Part shown: piece after piece, positions 53,818 to 64,000 of the stretch | How positions within the stretch are numbered: position 1 is the stretch's first letter | How the letters are laid out: each line of letters begins with the position of its first letter | Assembly (NCBI RefSeq): GCF_050624435.1 | Contig: NC_134542.1 | Span: 113,195,677 to 113,259,676 of the forward strand | Length of the DNA: 64,000 nt | Direction of reading: 5' to 3' | Source: Tenrec ecaudatus | Taxonomy: Eukaryota > Chordata > Mammalia > Afrosoricida > Tenrecidae | Notes under the pieces: generated by a model | What the model saw: only the letters and a program-made list of their open reading frames with translations | Database searches by the model: none | Told to the model about the DNA's origin: nothing | Translations under genes and position numbers: made by a program

Positions 53818-53945
53818 GAACCAGTGATGCTGATGGTTAAGGTGCTTAGTTGCTAACTGAAAAGTTAGAGATTTAAGTCAACCCGGAGGCACTTTGAGGA
53901 AAGGACTGGTGATCTAATTCTGTAAAAAACAGCCACTGAAAACCT
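53818..53945 (+). mobile_element. AfroSINE fragment, old
   Basis: Head-like ggaaccagtgatgctgatgg, then gttgctaactgaaaagttag and ggaggcactttgaggaaagg. Confidence 0.55.
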
Positions 53946-54650
53946 TGCTGAGTTCCATTCTCCACTGCTGAAAGGGCCACCAGGAGTCTCCAGAGAAGCC
54001 ATTTAGGTTGCTGATGCAACCAGAATAACACAAGCCTGCTTTTGAGGTCCAACCTGGAGCACCTTTCATGGACACTTACCAGTAGTGTGGATAAAGGTAT
54101 TGGAGGCAGAAAATGGACCGGGTAGACGATGTGCTCCAAGACAGAATCAGGAGACAAAACCAACTATGCTGTCTGGTGAACAGGAACTGATCATGCTAAG
54201 TGCAATCAGGATGAACGAACCCCCTATCGTAGGAAAGCCGAATACTAAGATGTGGATAAGGGTCCTGACACGTGGGCATTATTGGACAGTGAGGGTCCAC
54301 AGCACCAGCAGAGGTTGACGTGGTCTTCCATCTCTCCTCCATCCTTTCCAACCTCAGATCCAGATCCTAACTCACTCACTATCCACAGGCAATGGGGAGG
54401 CGGGTTTTAGACTACTATAAGGATACATTTAAAACAAAACAGAACACTGCTGTCCAAAAATAGAATGAACTTTCTCTAGAAGCAGCCAGGCCCCCCAGTA
54501 ATACAGGGGTTCCAGCCGAGGCTTAATAACCTTTTGCAAGGTAATTGGAAAGGGGATTGAAGCAGTACAACTAAGAAAATAGGCTGGGGAATAAAAGCGA
54601 CTTCCATTCAAAGACTTGCTTTAAATAGATGCATTATTTTCAGCAGAGTG
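53946..54650. other. unassigned DNA
   Basis: Nothing recognisable. Short frames only. Confidence 0.35.
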
Positions 54651-54654
54651 ATGG

Positions 54655-54892
54655 TTTCTGGAATCGACGTGCTGGTTTCCAATCCTGGTTTGCTACTTAT
54701 TAACTGTGTGACCTTAGGCATGTCATTAAATGCCTCCTGGCCTCCATTATCTCGCTTATAAAATCTGAACATACTACCGCCCTCTCTCACAGCACTGTTC
54801 TTAGAACTGTGTGAGGATGAAAAAGTCAATGCAGGGAAAACTCTTGGAGTTCTACCTGGCATGTAGTAAGTGCTTGATAAGTGTTAACGAGC
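54655..54892 (+). mobile_element. MIR element
   Basis: Well preserved order: tggtttccaatcctggtttg, cttattaactgtgtgacctt, aggcatgtcattaaatgcct, ctccattatctcgcttataa, and near the end catgtagtaagtgcttgata. MIRs are ancient tRNA-derived SINEs shared by all mammals. Confidence 0.85.
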
Positions 54893-56079
54893 TTATTATT
54901 TAAGTATCCAAACTCTATGCGCTCCTTCTTTTGACAGTGAAATGAAATAGGCACACTGCTCAGGACACTGCACAGCCCAGGTGTGCCTGATGTTAATGAA
55001 AGGCTTTCCACTACCTGAGAGTGAAGATTTCATAGAACTTAGAAACTTTGTGATTGAGTCAATGTCTAATGGCCTGATATCAGGAATTTCCCAACAGGCT
55101 ACATGGAGACATGATGGCTAAGACTCAATTCAGCACATTGCCATCCAGGAGGATTTTGGAGGGCAAACGAAAGATCAAGATAATAAGAGAGAATAAGAAT
55201 TTAAAGCTTCTAACTATTACGCCTACTGTTCCCTGAAACAGCACATGGACATTTAAGTACCAAAAAAGAGATGAAAAAGAATACTGTTTTCTCAAATACA
55301 ACAAAAATTTTAATCCTTATTATTGTGTTTTTATTAGATTTGAAAAAAAAACATGTATTTTATTTTTTAAGTTGGAGGAAAAACCTAATTTCAAAAACAC
55401 TGCATCATTTTCAACTATATTTTTTAAACTAGATTTTTATGCACTCTGTGAATTTCTTCTCTGTCTAATCATTTATACTGTCTCAGATTCAAAACACATG
55501 TGACTTGCTTTCCTCAGGAATAATAATTTTAAATTGGATTTCCTCATAATAGAGACTTCTGACAGGTGCTTTTAATTTCTTTATTCTATTCTGATATTTG
55601 TTTGTTAAAACAGAGATGCCCATGCTCATAGTTTCTCAACTTCTATGAACTCAGATTTGAGTTTTCCTTTCAAATTATCATTTTGGTTTATAATTAGGGC
55701 ATGAATTAAAAGTTCAACTTAATAAACACTGAAGTGGTTTGCCAATGCTGGGTCCTGCAGAAAGTATTAAGGAAGCATAAGACATTGTCCCAATCTTCCA
55801 GATTAAAATATTCATGTTGGGGTGGAGGAAGGAGAAATTAAGAAATGTATCTACAAGATAAAATCCCTTGGAGATGGCTATTTTAAAAGTAGACACAATC
55901 AGTAACTTGGGGATCACAGCATCTCTCGCCTAATGGTAGGACAGGCTTCTGAGTTTTAGGCACTGTCACTTCAGAGGATGAGCAAATGCTGACTCCAGAC
56001 TTGTCTGCTGCGTGACAGTAGGCAAAATGGCCTCTCAGAGGCTCTTCTGCTTCCTGTCACCACGGAAAACCATATGAAT
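54893..56079. other. repeat-poor AT-rich DNA
   Basis: No repeat, RNA or exon recognised over about 1.2 kb. T-rich with polyA/T runs (55340-55380). Confidence 0.35.
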
Positions 56080-56270
56080 TTGAGTTATATCTGATTCATG
56101 GCCACCCCGTGTGATTCAGCAGAACCGTGCTCTATGGAGCGTTCTATGACTAATCTTCCAGAGGCGGATCACCAGATGTTTCTTTGGATGTGTCTCTGTA
56201 GGGTCTAGAATCTTCCACCTTTAAATTAAGAGCCAGTGTGTAATCATTTGCACCACAGAATGTGCCTTTC
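56080..56270 (-). mobile_element. AfroSINE copy, diverged
   Basis: Antisense tail gagttatatctgattcatgg, body gcagaaccgtgctctatgga, and a head-like taagagccagtgtgtaatca tttgcaccac. Confidence 0.6.
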
Positions 56271-56644
56271 TCTGTCAGAAAGTCTATCTGCTTCATCTTC
56301 ACCAGGAACCGCAGGACACACAGACATCAGGAGGAATGAGAGGAAGGGAAATGCCTTATTGCAGCCCAATGGGCCTCATTAATCATGGAACTCAAGGGAT
56401 CCAGCTGCCCAGGATGGTGAGACTTGTGTCCTCTTCAGGCAGCATTCCAGCCAGCGTCCTGGAATACCCAGATTAAAATAGATCAAACTTTAGGAGCTCT
56501 GAAAGGAAAAAACATATCCATAACAAATCAAAGGCAAAAGCTCCTTATTGATATTGGAGTTCTCTTCAAGTTGCCAAGAGGGAACTGGCATAATCTCCAA
56601 TTCACTATGGACATGGTTCATTTTGCTCAAAGTAGGCACCCTGG

Positions 56645-56790
56645 CATTGCAGTGGTCCCAAACTGACCTGTGTTCTGCATGGTCCACAGTGCAAAACGAC
56701 CAGCAGCAGGAGAAAGACTTTCTAATCCCAATGTGCAGTTACAGTCTGCGTATCCCAAAGATCCAAATAGAGAGCACATCCTTAGCCATG
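56645..56790 (+). mobile_element. AfroSINE fragment
   Basis: gcagcaggagaaagactttc and gcagttacagtctgcgtatc are SINE body phrases. Head and tail are diverged. Confidence 0.5.
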
Positions 56791-57119
56791 GCCAAGTCAA
56801 GTGACCACTGTGGCCTCAGCAGGGAGCCGAGAGAGGGTCACAGTGATCTGGCCATCTAGTCTGTAGCTTCAGGGAGGGACAGGGCTCTACTGTCCATCTT
56901 TCTGGATTCTCTCACAAGGAGGGATGGCAGCTTCTTGGCAGCAGGTTTACTTTCTTATCTAAACATCACATTGGCTTTGGGGAAAACATCTGTGTTCTAC
57001 GTCACAGATTGTATCCAAAATCATGCAGCTGGAAAGACAGCAGCAATGTAAGAATGGAAATGGGCAACCTGCTGGAGGACCGGGGTGATGCACGTGGTTT
57101 GCTCTTCGCTGATAACTTA

Positions 57120-57280
57120 CAAGTTGGCCATTGGAAAAGGACCCCGTAGCTCTTCAGCAGAAGGGCTTGATTGGTGTCTGTAAAGATCCTGGCGGAGAAC
57201 ACTCTATGGGACCTGCTCGGGGGTCACTAGATGCTGGAACTGACTCCATGCCAATGGGGTTGGCTTTGGGGGTTTAGCAC
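57120..57280 (+). mobile_element. AfroSINE fragment (3' part), old
   Basis: The tail ggggtcactagatgctggaa ctgactccatgcc and ggggttggctttgggggttt is SINE-like. The upstream part is uncertain. Confidence 0.45.
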
Positions 57281-57362
57281 GTGGTATGAATGAGGACTTC
57301 GAAGTCAGAGACATTTGGTGTGTATCCTCAGTCTGAAAGTGGAATCGTATCTCCCTTTGTGT

Positions 57363-57850
57363 TAGTCTGGATAGACTAGAGAAACAAATCCATGGACACA
57401 CATTGAGAAAGCATCCCAACCCAGTCTAGTCAAGGGCTGTAAGTCCGACATCAACCCATATATCTGATACCAATCTATAAAGTCCTTTTCAGACTCATGA
57501 AACACATGAAATGAAACCAAATGCAGGATGATCACAAGCCAGTGGGTAGAACGTCTTTGGATCCACTGGCGTTGTAAGCATCTCAGTGCTGGCAGGGATC
57601 TCCACGTGGCATCTCTGGCTTCCGAGGTCTGATGGTGTCCATGTCACAGGTCCTCTGCAATATCTCCCAGGGAGTAGCAGAGAGAGAGGTGTCTTCTGCC
57701 TCCAAGGAGGAATTACCAGGTTTCCCAGAATTTTCAGAAGGCCATGCCCACACAGAAGTCTCATTGGCTATCTCCAGATTGACAGCCTAGACTCCACCCA
57801 TACATTCTTAATCCTTAAATGGGCACCAGGTTAGGTGACTGCCATACCCT
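57363..57850. mobile_element. family F repeat, distinct subfamily
   Basis: It begins gtgttagtctggatagacta gagaaacaaatcc and shares gcatcccaacccagtctagt and aaccaaatgcaggatgatca with the partial copy at 34.0 kb. Its central part (gtcacaggtcctctgcaata) differs from the 38 and 58 kb copies. The right end is approximate. Confidence 0.6.
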
Positions 57851-58555
57851 TGAACAGCCTTAGCATAACTCTAAAACCCATGCTGAATTTTAAAAACTGC
57901 CTTGTTAATAGCAGTTCCTCTAACCTTCACGGTGACCTAACCAGACCCCTGAAAGGAGACGTTCATTTGCCTCAGAGGTCTGGAAGATGTAAGATATCAC
58001 CATCTAATTCCAGAAAATTTCCCCCGATGGTTAAACATAAGCAGAATGTAATAGCTTGTACCCAAAGGGTCTTAATACCCAGTGTTATTGATTAATCATT
58101 ACAATATATTGCCAGACACAGATATGATTGGGAACATCATTTTTTATGGCAGGTTACAAAAAAAAAAGCTGTCCTGATATTGTTCTGTAACCATGTTGAA
58201 ATAAACAGAAGAGTTGATCTGTCTGTAAATATGTACTCTTGGGCCCTCATTTTCCCATCTAGGTGCTACCTTCCTATCTCTTCCAAACCATTCCATCTAA
58301 ACTTCAACTTAGATTGCCTTGATTGTCTTTCAGCCAAAAGTGAATCTGTACCTTTACTTTCTGCTCCAAGTGTAGAACAGCATCTTCTTCCCCATGGCTA
58401 GCAGAGAGTCATTTTCATTCTGCGGACTTGGACATCTTCCCATTCTGGACCATCTCTGTTCCTCAATAAACTGTTGCTGCTTTTATTCTCAGCAGACTTT
58501 GTGATATTGCTGTAAGACATATAGAAGTACATTAGCCACACTGGGCTGTTTAATC
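57851..58555. other. unassigned DNA
   Basis: Two frames of 70-86 codons show no domain. Confidence 0.35.
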
Positions 58556-58682
58556 TTCAGCACAAATGAGTGATGCTACTAATATCCCCATGACACGGAT
58601 GAGGCAACTGAGAAATAGGAAATCACATAGTTTTAAAAAGGGAAGCTGTGATTCAAATAAAGGCAACTAAGCTTCAGAACAT
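58556..58682 (-). mobile_element. MIR fragment
   Basis: Antisense MIR phrases in order: tactaatatccccatgacac, ggatgaggcaactgagaaat, gaaatcacatagttt, ggaagctgtgattcaaat. Confidence 0.7.
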
Positions 58683-58722
58683 ACTCCATGTGCTGTCCTG
58701 CCTTCCAAGAATTCCAACTGTT

Positions 58723-59222
58723 GTTCGTCTGGGCACTGTAGAGAAACGAATCCACAGAAACTCATGTATAAGAGAGAGTTTATATAAAGGGTAAGTGCAC
58801 ATCAAGAAAAGATCCCAACCCAGTGCTGCACAAGCCCACAAGTCCAACATTAACCCATATATACGACACTAATCCACAAAGTCCTCCTCCATCTCACAAA
58901 ACAGACACAATGATGCTAACTGCAGGAGGAAAGCCAAGTCAGTGAATGTCAAACATCTCAGTGCTGGCTGCTCCAGCACTGAGGGCTGCATTGGGGTAGC
59001 TCCATGCGGCATCTCTTTGGGGTTGTCTTGCAGGGAGTGAGCCTTGCCAGCTGAAGCTTGGGACCTGGCTAGGGCAGCTGCACCCTGGTCCGACCATCAC
59101 AAAACAAGAGACCCGAGAACTAGAAAGGCGAGGCTCACTGAGCCATTAATCCCTCTGCCCTTCAATTAACCCCACATGTGTTTATCAGCCAGGTTGGCAT
59201 AATAAACTAACTACCTCATCAA
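58723..59222. mobile_element. family F repeat, full copy
   Basis: It starts tgttcgtctgggcactgtag, shows the ordered blocks catgtataagagagagttta, atgctaactgcaggaggaaa and caagagacccgagaactaga, and ends ataataaactaactacctca. It is the closest relative of the copy at 38.2 kb. Confidence 0.65.
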
Positions 59223-59684
59223 CCAACTTTAAGTTTCTTCAGACTAGCCTCCTGCAACTTGCTCTGCCATGTTGACCTCAAAGAAGGCTTCACTCGCCTA
59301 AGGACAGCTGATATCAAGCTGACCCATAGCAGAAGCAGAGGATAAGGCCTCAGTTGGAGGGGAGGTGGTTATTTCTGCTTTGGGATGCCCAGGGACATTT
59401 GGGAGCATCCTTGGGGAAAAGAAATCTTCAGAGACTTGCCCCAGAAAAGGAGACTTACGAGTCAGTAGCAGGAGGTTAGAGCCACGAGAGAGGATCTGTT
59501 CATGCCTAATTATGTAATTAAAATAATGATATCATTACAGTCATTTAGCACTTTATAACTTTTCCAAATACCTTTACACATGTTATTATAGTTAATCACC
59601 TGTAATGTGTTTTACATTTAGTTGATAACGAACCTGCCGCATATTACAAAGTGTTTGAATGTTTACCAACCCCAATGATGAAGA
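59223..59684. other. unassigned DNA
   Basis: The part from 59535 (gtcatttagcactttataac) may be another old MIR/L2 edge. Confidence 0.35.
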
Positions 59685-59880
59685 AACAAGGTGGGTTGGG
59701 TTCCTGCAAGGTGCCAAGAACTGTGCAAGGTCTGTGTGCCCTTTGATCCAATGAAAACTTTATGGAAGGAGTCAGAGCCTCCCTTTTCGGAGAAGGGAAC
59801 TGCGGCTCAGAGAGGTGCTGTGCCTTACTCATGGCCATGCTGGCTTTGAAGCACTTTTCCTTCCAAACCTTACAACAGCA
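59685..59880 (-). mobile_element. MIR/L2-type fragment
   Basis: Antisense phrases gaagggaactgcggctcaga, gaggtgctgtgccttactca tggccatgctggctttg. Confidence 0.5.
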
Positions 59881-60538
59881 TAGAAGTCTGGCTGGGTACT
59901 AATATGTCAATCAGCAGACAGCATTATGGAATTCAATAGTTCTAGCTGGATGATTAAGAATATTAATTTATTAAGTCCCATGAACTCTGGGCACACATCT
60001 TACACATATTCATGCAAATTAAAAATCAAGATCCGGTAACCTATAACTGAGCACCCCCATGATTCCCAAACCCCTATTCCTACTTCAAGTCCAGATCTTC
60101 TGGCTGCAGTTCCCTTAATCTACGTGAGCAACCTGAGCTCAAGGATTAAGCCATCTTCTTATCATGGCTGCTACCTCTCATCTGCCAAGACTTGCTAAAT
60201 TAACAGATGTTGACCTCCATCAGCCCTCAAGGCCAGACTTTCCTTCAAGCCTCCTCTATTCTTCCACCTCCCTCCAAGGATAACCATGAACTTTTTGAAT
60301 TCACTGATTTGGACTCTGATACTTTCGGTGCCTTTACTAAGCACGGTGCTGGTTGGCTCATCCTGATTCTTGACCACTTTTGCTGCCACCCTGGTGAAGG
60401 CGGGGATGTCACTCAAATGATGATGAAATCACACAGGTTTTAAGCGTGAAAACGTACACCGTGTCATCTAGAATCAATGTGCTTGTTGGGGCCCGGTGTT
60501 CTCTGGGTAGTTTCCTGGATACTCACTCATTCATTCAA
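59881..60538. other. unassigned DNA
   Basis: Opposed frames of 73-78 codons at 60195-60443 have no recognisable domain. Confidence 0.35.
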
Positions 60539-60718
60539 ACACTCCCTGCCATCGAGTTGATGCCGACCCACAGTGACTCCATAGGACAGAACTTCCCCAG
60601 AGTGTTTCTAAGACTGTAACGCTTCACTGGAGTAGAAAGTCCTTCTTTCTCCCATGGAATGGCTGGTGATTTCAAACCACTGACCTTTCAGATCATAGTC
60701 CAATGCTTACAGCCATTC
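60539..60718 (-). mobile_element. AfroSINE copy
   Basis: Antisense tail (cactccctgccatcgagttg), body (tggagtagaaagtccttctt) and B-box side (tttcaaaccactgacctttc). Confidence 0.88.
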
Positions 60719-60927
60719 TTTATTCACCTAGGACAAAGGGTCCTGGCTAGGGACATTATTCCATAGTGAGTAAGACTGACTGAATTGGGGTGAGACTTGT
60801 GATCATATTCTGTCCCAATTGTTTGCTCATGATGTAATATTGGACTATGTATTTTAATATATGTGAGCTTTGAATTATCTTGTTATATGCCTCAAGAAAT
60901 AATAACTACCAAATGAAACTCAAATAC

Positions 60928-61060
60928 AGAATCCCACTGCCACTCAATCCGTTCCAACTCATAGCAACCGCTCCATGGGGTTTCTGAGGCTGTGGATTTT
61001 ACCCTTTTATAAGCTCACTACCTGTGAACAGTTGTCTCTTTCTGTTGCAGGAAAGCCAGG
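60928..61060 (-). mobile_element. AfroSINE fragment
   Basis: Antisense tail actgccactcaatccgttcc and body tccatggggtttctgaggct. The head is diverged. Confidence 0.65.
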
Positions 61061-62715
61061 CTTCTATTCCATGGTGAGCCCATGCACAACAGAACGGAAT
61101 AGTGCCCAGTTCTGAATTAGCCCATGCTCGGTTGCAGCTACGGCCATTCTGCTCTATAGCATTTTCCAGAAGTATATTGTTAAGCCTTTCTTCTTAATTC
61201 ATCTTTGTCTGGAAGCTCCACTGAAATCAGTTCAGCATCATAGCAATGCTGAAACCTCCGGAGATAGACAGGCAGTGGCTGTGTCTGACAAACATCGACT
61301 GGGAATCAAACCTGCGTCCCCCTCATGTAGAGAAGGTGACAGTAGCTGCTTATATCTGGAATAAATTTTTCTTTTATGCCTCCCTCCTGCTTTGGAAATC
61401 CTGCCTGCACTTGTTACCTACTTGAAAGGCAAACTGTCCCTCAGAGACTACGGTCTCCTCTCTTTGACCATCTTTTCTGGTGCCTTCAGTTGTGAGCATT
61501 TGGTTCACTATTTCCCCTTTCCATTAAGGAACAAGGCTGTTATTTCCGTGTGTCCTTATAGTCAGCATGCACTACTCTGTTTGAAAGAAGGATGCAGTAA
61601 ATACACGCTTAGTGTAAGACTATTGTGGCACAGCCTGTATGAAGAAAAGATGGCCCGTGACAATGCTTGAAGCTTTGCAAGCTAACACAGAGTTTCCCTT
61701 GGATTGTAAAGGCTGCAGAAGCCAATGGTTTACTGAATACAAACGACTACTCCAGCCGTTCTATATTAGTTGACTCACTGGAGATATGTCTCCTCAGTCG
61801 GAATGACTGGCAAGCACTTGGAATGAGTTTTTATTTGTTGTCTTTCTTAGCTACACATAATGACTGTCCCTGATCTTTTCATTTCTTGAGTTCCACCTTT
61901 AAATTACTCTCTTGCAATTCCAGCTGGGCAGTGGGACCTCATTTCCTTGCCAGACTGCTTATCAACAAGACAGCTGACTTCTGAATGTGGAGCACAGCAC
62001 CCCTTTTACTGTCTTTTATGTTCAAGCATTTCACAAATATGCGTGAATTCTTGAAAAGAATTATGCAGGATAAAATATTTTTCATTTTATGTAAAATAAG
62101 GCTGGGTCAACAGGGTGTAAAACTTCTGGATGGAATGTCAAGACAATTCAGGGGTTTGGCAGAAGCCAGACATTTTCCAAGTATTGACTCTTCCCCCCAG
62201 ATGTTTTGTATCTGCTACAATAGATTCTCTTTTTTAATTCACAGTCTTTTGTGATGGCTCATTGCGGTGTAAAATGGGGAGGAGTGGAAAGTAAAGCTGA
62301 GTAGATTTGTAGTCTAACAGCCCAGCGTATTAGCCAAACACAAGCGCACATCAAGTGAGTAAAACCCAGTACAGAAGAAGGATGATGGCTTCTGATCCAC
62401 AGTCATGGGGGATGCTGAAGATTCTCTTTGTTGTTGTTTTTGTTGGCGATGTATTCTACTTAAACATGATGCCAAAAACATGGACTTCGTCCGTTTGATT
62501 GTTTGCTTGTTTTTTAAGTTTGTCGGTCAAGTGACTTATCAAAAAGTGAAGAAACAGCCTATAGAATGAGAGAAAATATTTGGAAACCACTTACTGGATA
62601 CTTCTTTAAGACCCAGGATATATAAAAGCACAACTCACAGCAAAAAGACAAGTGATTCGATGTTTAAAAGGACTTCAATAGATATGCAAACAGTTAAACA
62701 TCAAATTGCCATATT
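61061..62715. other. repeat-poor region
   Basis: No repeat family or RNA gene recognised over 1.6 kb, and no exon. Composition in 61670-62270 is more balanced than the surrounding AT-rich DNA. It could contain conserved regulatory sequence, but sequence alone cannot show this. Confidence 0.3.
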
Positions 62716-62855
62716 CTACCCACTGCCAGTAAGGCAATTTCAACTCATAGTGACCCTGTAATTCTTTATAGGAACAGATAATCTCCTTTTGCTCCAATGG
62801 AGCAGCTGGAAGGCTTGAAACACCAGCCTTTCAGATAGCAGCCCAATACTTGCTC
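62716..62855 (-). mobile_element. AfroSINE fragment
   Basis: Antisense tail acccactgccagtaaggcaa, gcaatttcaactcatagtgac, body and B-box side (gaaggcttgaaacaccagcc tttcagatagcagccc). Confidence 0.75.
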
Positions 62856-62934
62856 AACACGATCATCATATTCCTAGCAACATATAATAGAACACCAAAA
62901 ATTTTCTCTAAGAGATGAAATATCATCAATTCAG

Positions 62935-63808
62935 TTTGCATCAAATCTTTCATCCCATCCAAATAATGGGATGCTAGAGAGACTCTCTGAAGAACACTGC
63001 ACAATCGGAGGAAGGCTTATTAACAACTTGCTACCATATGCAGAGGATACAACCTGGCTTGCTGAGAGTGAGGAGCACTTACTGTACTTGCTGATGGAGA
63101 TGAAACATTCCAATCTCCAATATGGAAGACAACACAATGAAAAAAAATTTTAATCCTTCGAACTGGACCAATAGGCAACATCATAAGTGATGAAAAGATT
63201 GAGATTGAAGTCATCAGGATTTCATTTTACTTGGACATATCATCAACTCTAATGGACACAAGAGTCAAGAAACCAAACAGTGCATTGCTTTGGACAAATA
63301 AGACCTCTTTATAATGTTTAAGAGCAAAGTTGTTACTTTGAGAACCGAGATGTCTCTGACCCCTGCCAGGGCATTTTCAGCTGCCTCATCTGCATGTGAA
63401 AGTTGTACATTGACTGAAAATGATCAAGAAGGATCATGTACTTGAATTACGGTGCCAGTGAAGAATATAGAAAGAACCATGGGTTGCCAAAAGAACAAAC
63501 AAATTTCTCCTGGATAAAGTACAGTCCAGCTGCTTCTTGAAATCAAGCACAGTGAGACTTCATTTTAAGCACGTGGGACAAGATATCAGGAGAAACTAGC
63601 TACTTGAAATGGACACCATGCTTGGTAAAATAGAAAAGCGGTGAAAAAGAGGAAATCTCTTGACAAATGGCTGCTGCAATGGGCTCCAACATAACAATTG
63701 TGAGGATGACACAGACAGGACAATGTTTCATTCTGTTGTATTGTGTACCTGGGGTCACTATGAGGTGGAACCAGCTCCATAGCACTGAAAAACAACCAAC
63801 AACAGAAA
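62935..63808 (+). mobile_element. RTE/BovB-type LINE, RT C-terminal part and 3' end
   Basis: The frame at 62971-63153 reads IGGRLINNLLPYAEDTTWLA then ESEEHLLYLLMEMKHSNLQY. It contains the RTE RT active-site region, with YAEDTT in place of the usual YADDTT. The copy continues through gttgccaaaagaacaaacaa and ends with ccagctccatagcactgaaa aacaacc. Frames are broken. It is 5'-truncated within the RT domain. Confidence 0.88.
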
Positions 63809-64000
63809 GAGTGTTGAATAGTAATTTCAAACATGTAGCAACCACATGTGTGATGCCTAGACTAGTCAGAACAGCCTAAATTGTGCTAAATAAGCAAATG
63901 ACTTGAATTACACCCCTGTTATGTGTTGTAATGTGGCTCTTCTCTGTATAGTCTTCACTTCAGGATCCAGATCCTTTTCTGGGAGGTGGCTGGTTTTGCA
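63809..64000. other. unassigned DNA at the window edge
   Basis: Nothing recognised. Confidence 0.35.

Noticed and set aside
60195-60443. Opposed 73- and 78-codon frames, considered as a processed pseudogene
   Set aside because: I could not match either translation to a known protein, and there is no poly(A) or target duplication to support a retrocopy.

Overview
This window looks like non-coding DNA from an afrotherian mammal, most probably the lesser hedgehog tenrec (Echinops telfairi) or a close relative. The organism call is an inference from four things seen in the sequence: (1) dozens of tRNA-derived AfroSINE copies whose 3' tail (ctatgagtcggaa..cgactcgatggca) matches the tail of the local RTE LINE; (2) several fragments of an RTE/BovB-type LINE like the one known from elephant; (3) an almost complete SPIN hAT element, a horizontally spread transposon family previously reported from tenrec among few mammals; (4) a young L1 family with a very long 3' UTR that resembles L1 tails of afrotherians. 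I found no convincing protein-coding exon, no host gene promoter and no CRISPR or bacterial feature. The long open frames (up to about 270 codons) lie on repeats.

Layout. 1-7.3 kb: an older split repeat, a young L1 tail with 13-bp target-site duplications (TSDs), and an RTE copy (minus strand, 5'-inverted) that is interrupted by a 2.8-kb L1 with both ends present but most of its coding part missing. 7.3-16.6 kb: older L1 tails, SINEs, two mariner remnants (one on each strand), an L2-like end and long unassigned AT-rich DNA. 16.6-25.5 kb: an ancient L1 ORF2 piece split by a young 1.25-kb L1, a Tigger-like mini-element, RTE ends, a mariner remnant and L1 tails. 25.5-33.7 kb: a solo LTR with 4-bp TSDs, an RTE 5'-to-3' chimera, and an RTE RT fragment carrying a full-length U1 snRNA retrocopy. 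33.7-46.7 kb: an L1 with textbook 5' inversion, SINEs, three copies of a roughly 0.5-kb repeat family called here family F, and the SPIN element. 46.7-50.9 kb: a 3.5-kb L1 (ORF2 C-terminus plus long 3' UTR) interrupted by a 637-bp piggyBac mini-element flanked by TTAA. 50.9-64 kb: SINEs, MIR/L2 relics, further family F copies, unassigned DNA and an RTE RT/3' end.

The elements form a relative timeline through nesting: L1 into RTE, U1 into RTE, piggyBac into L1, young L1 into ancient L1, family F repeat into L1. The most rewarding items are the two horizontally transferred DNA-transposon types (SPIN and piggyBac), the U1 retrocopy with perfect 16-bp TSDs, the L1 deletion derivative with intact ends, and three independent twin-priming inversions. 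All element identities rest on reading the sequence against remembered family features. No database search was run.
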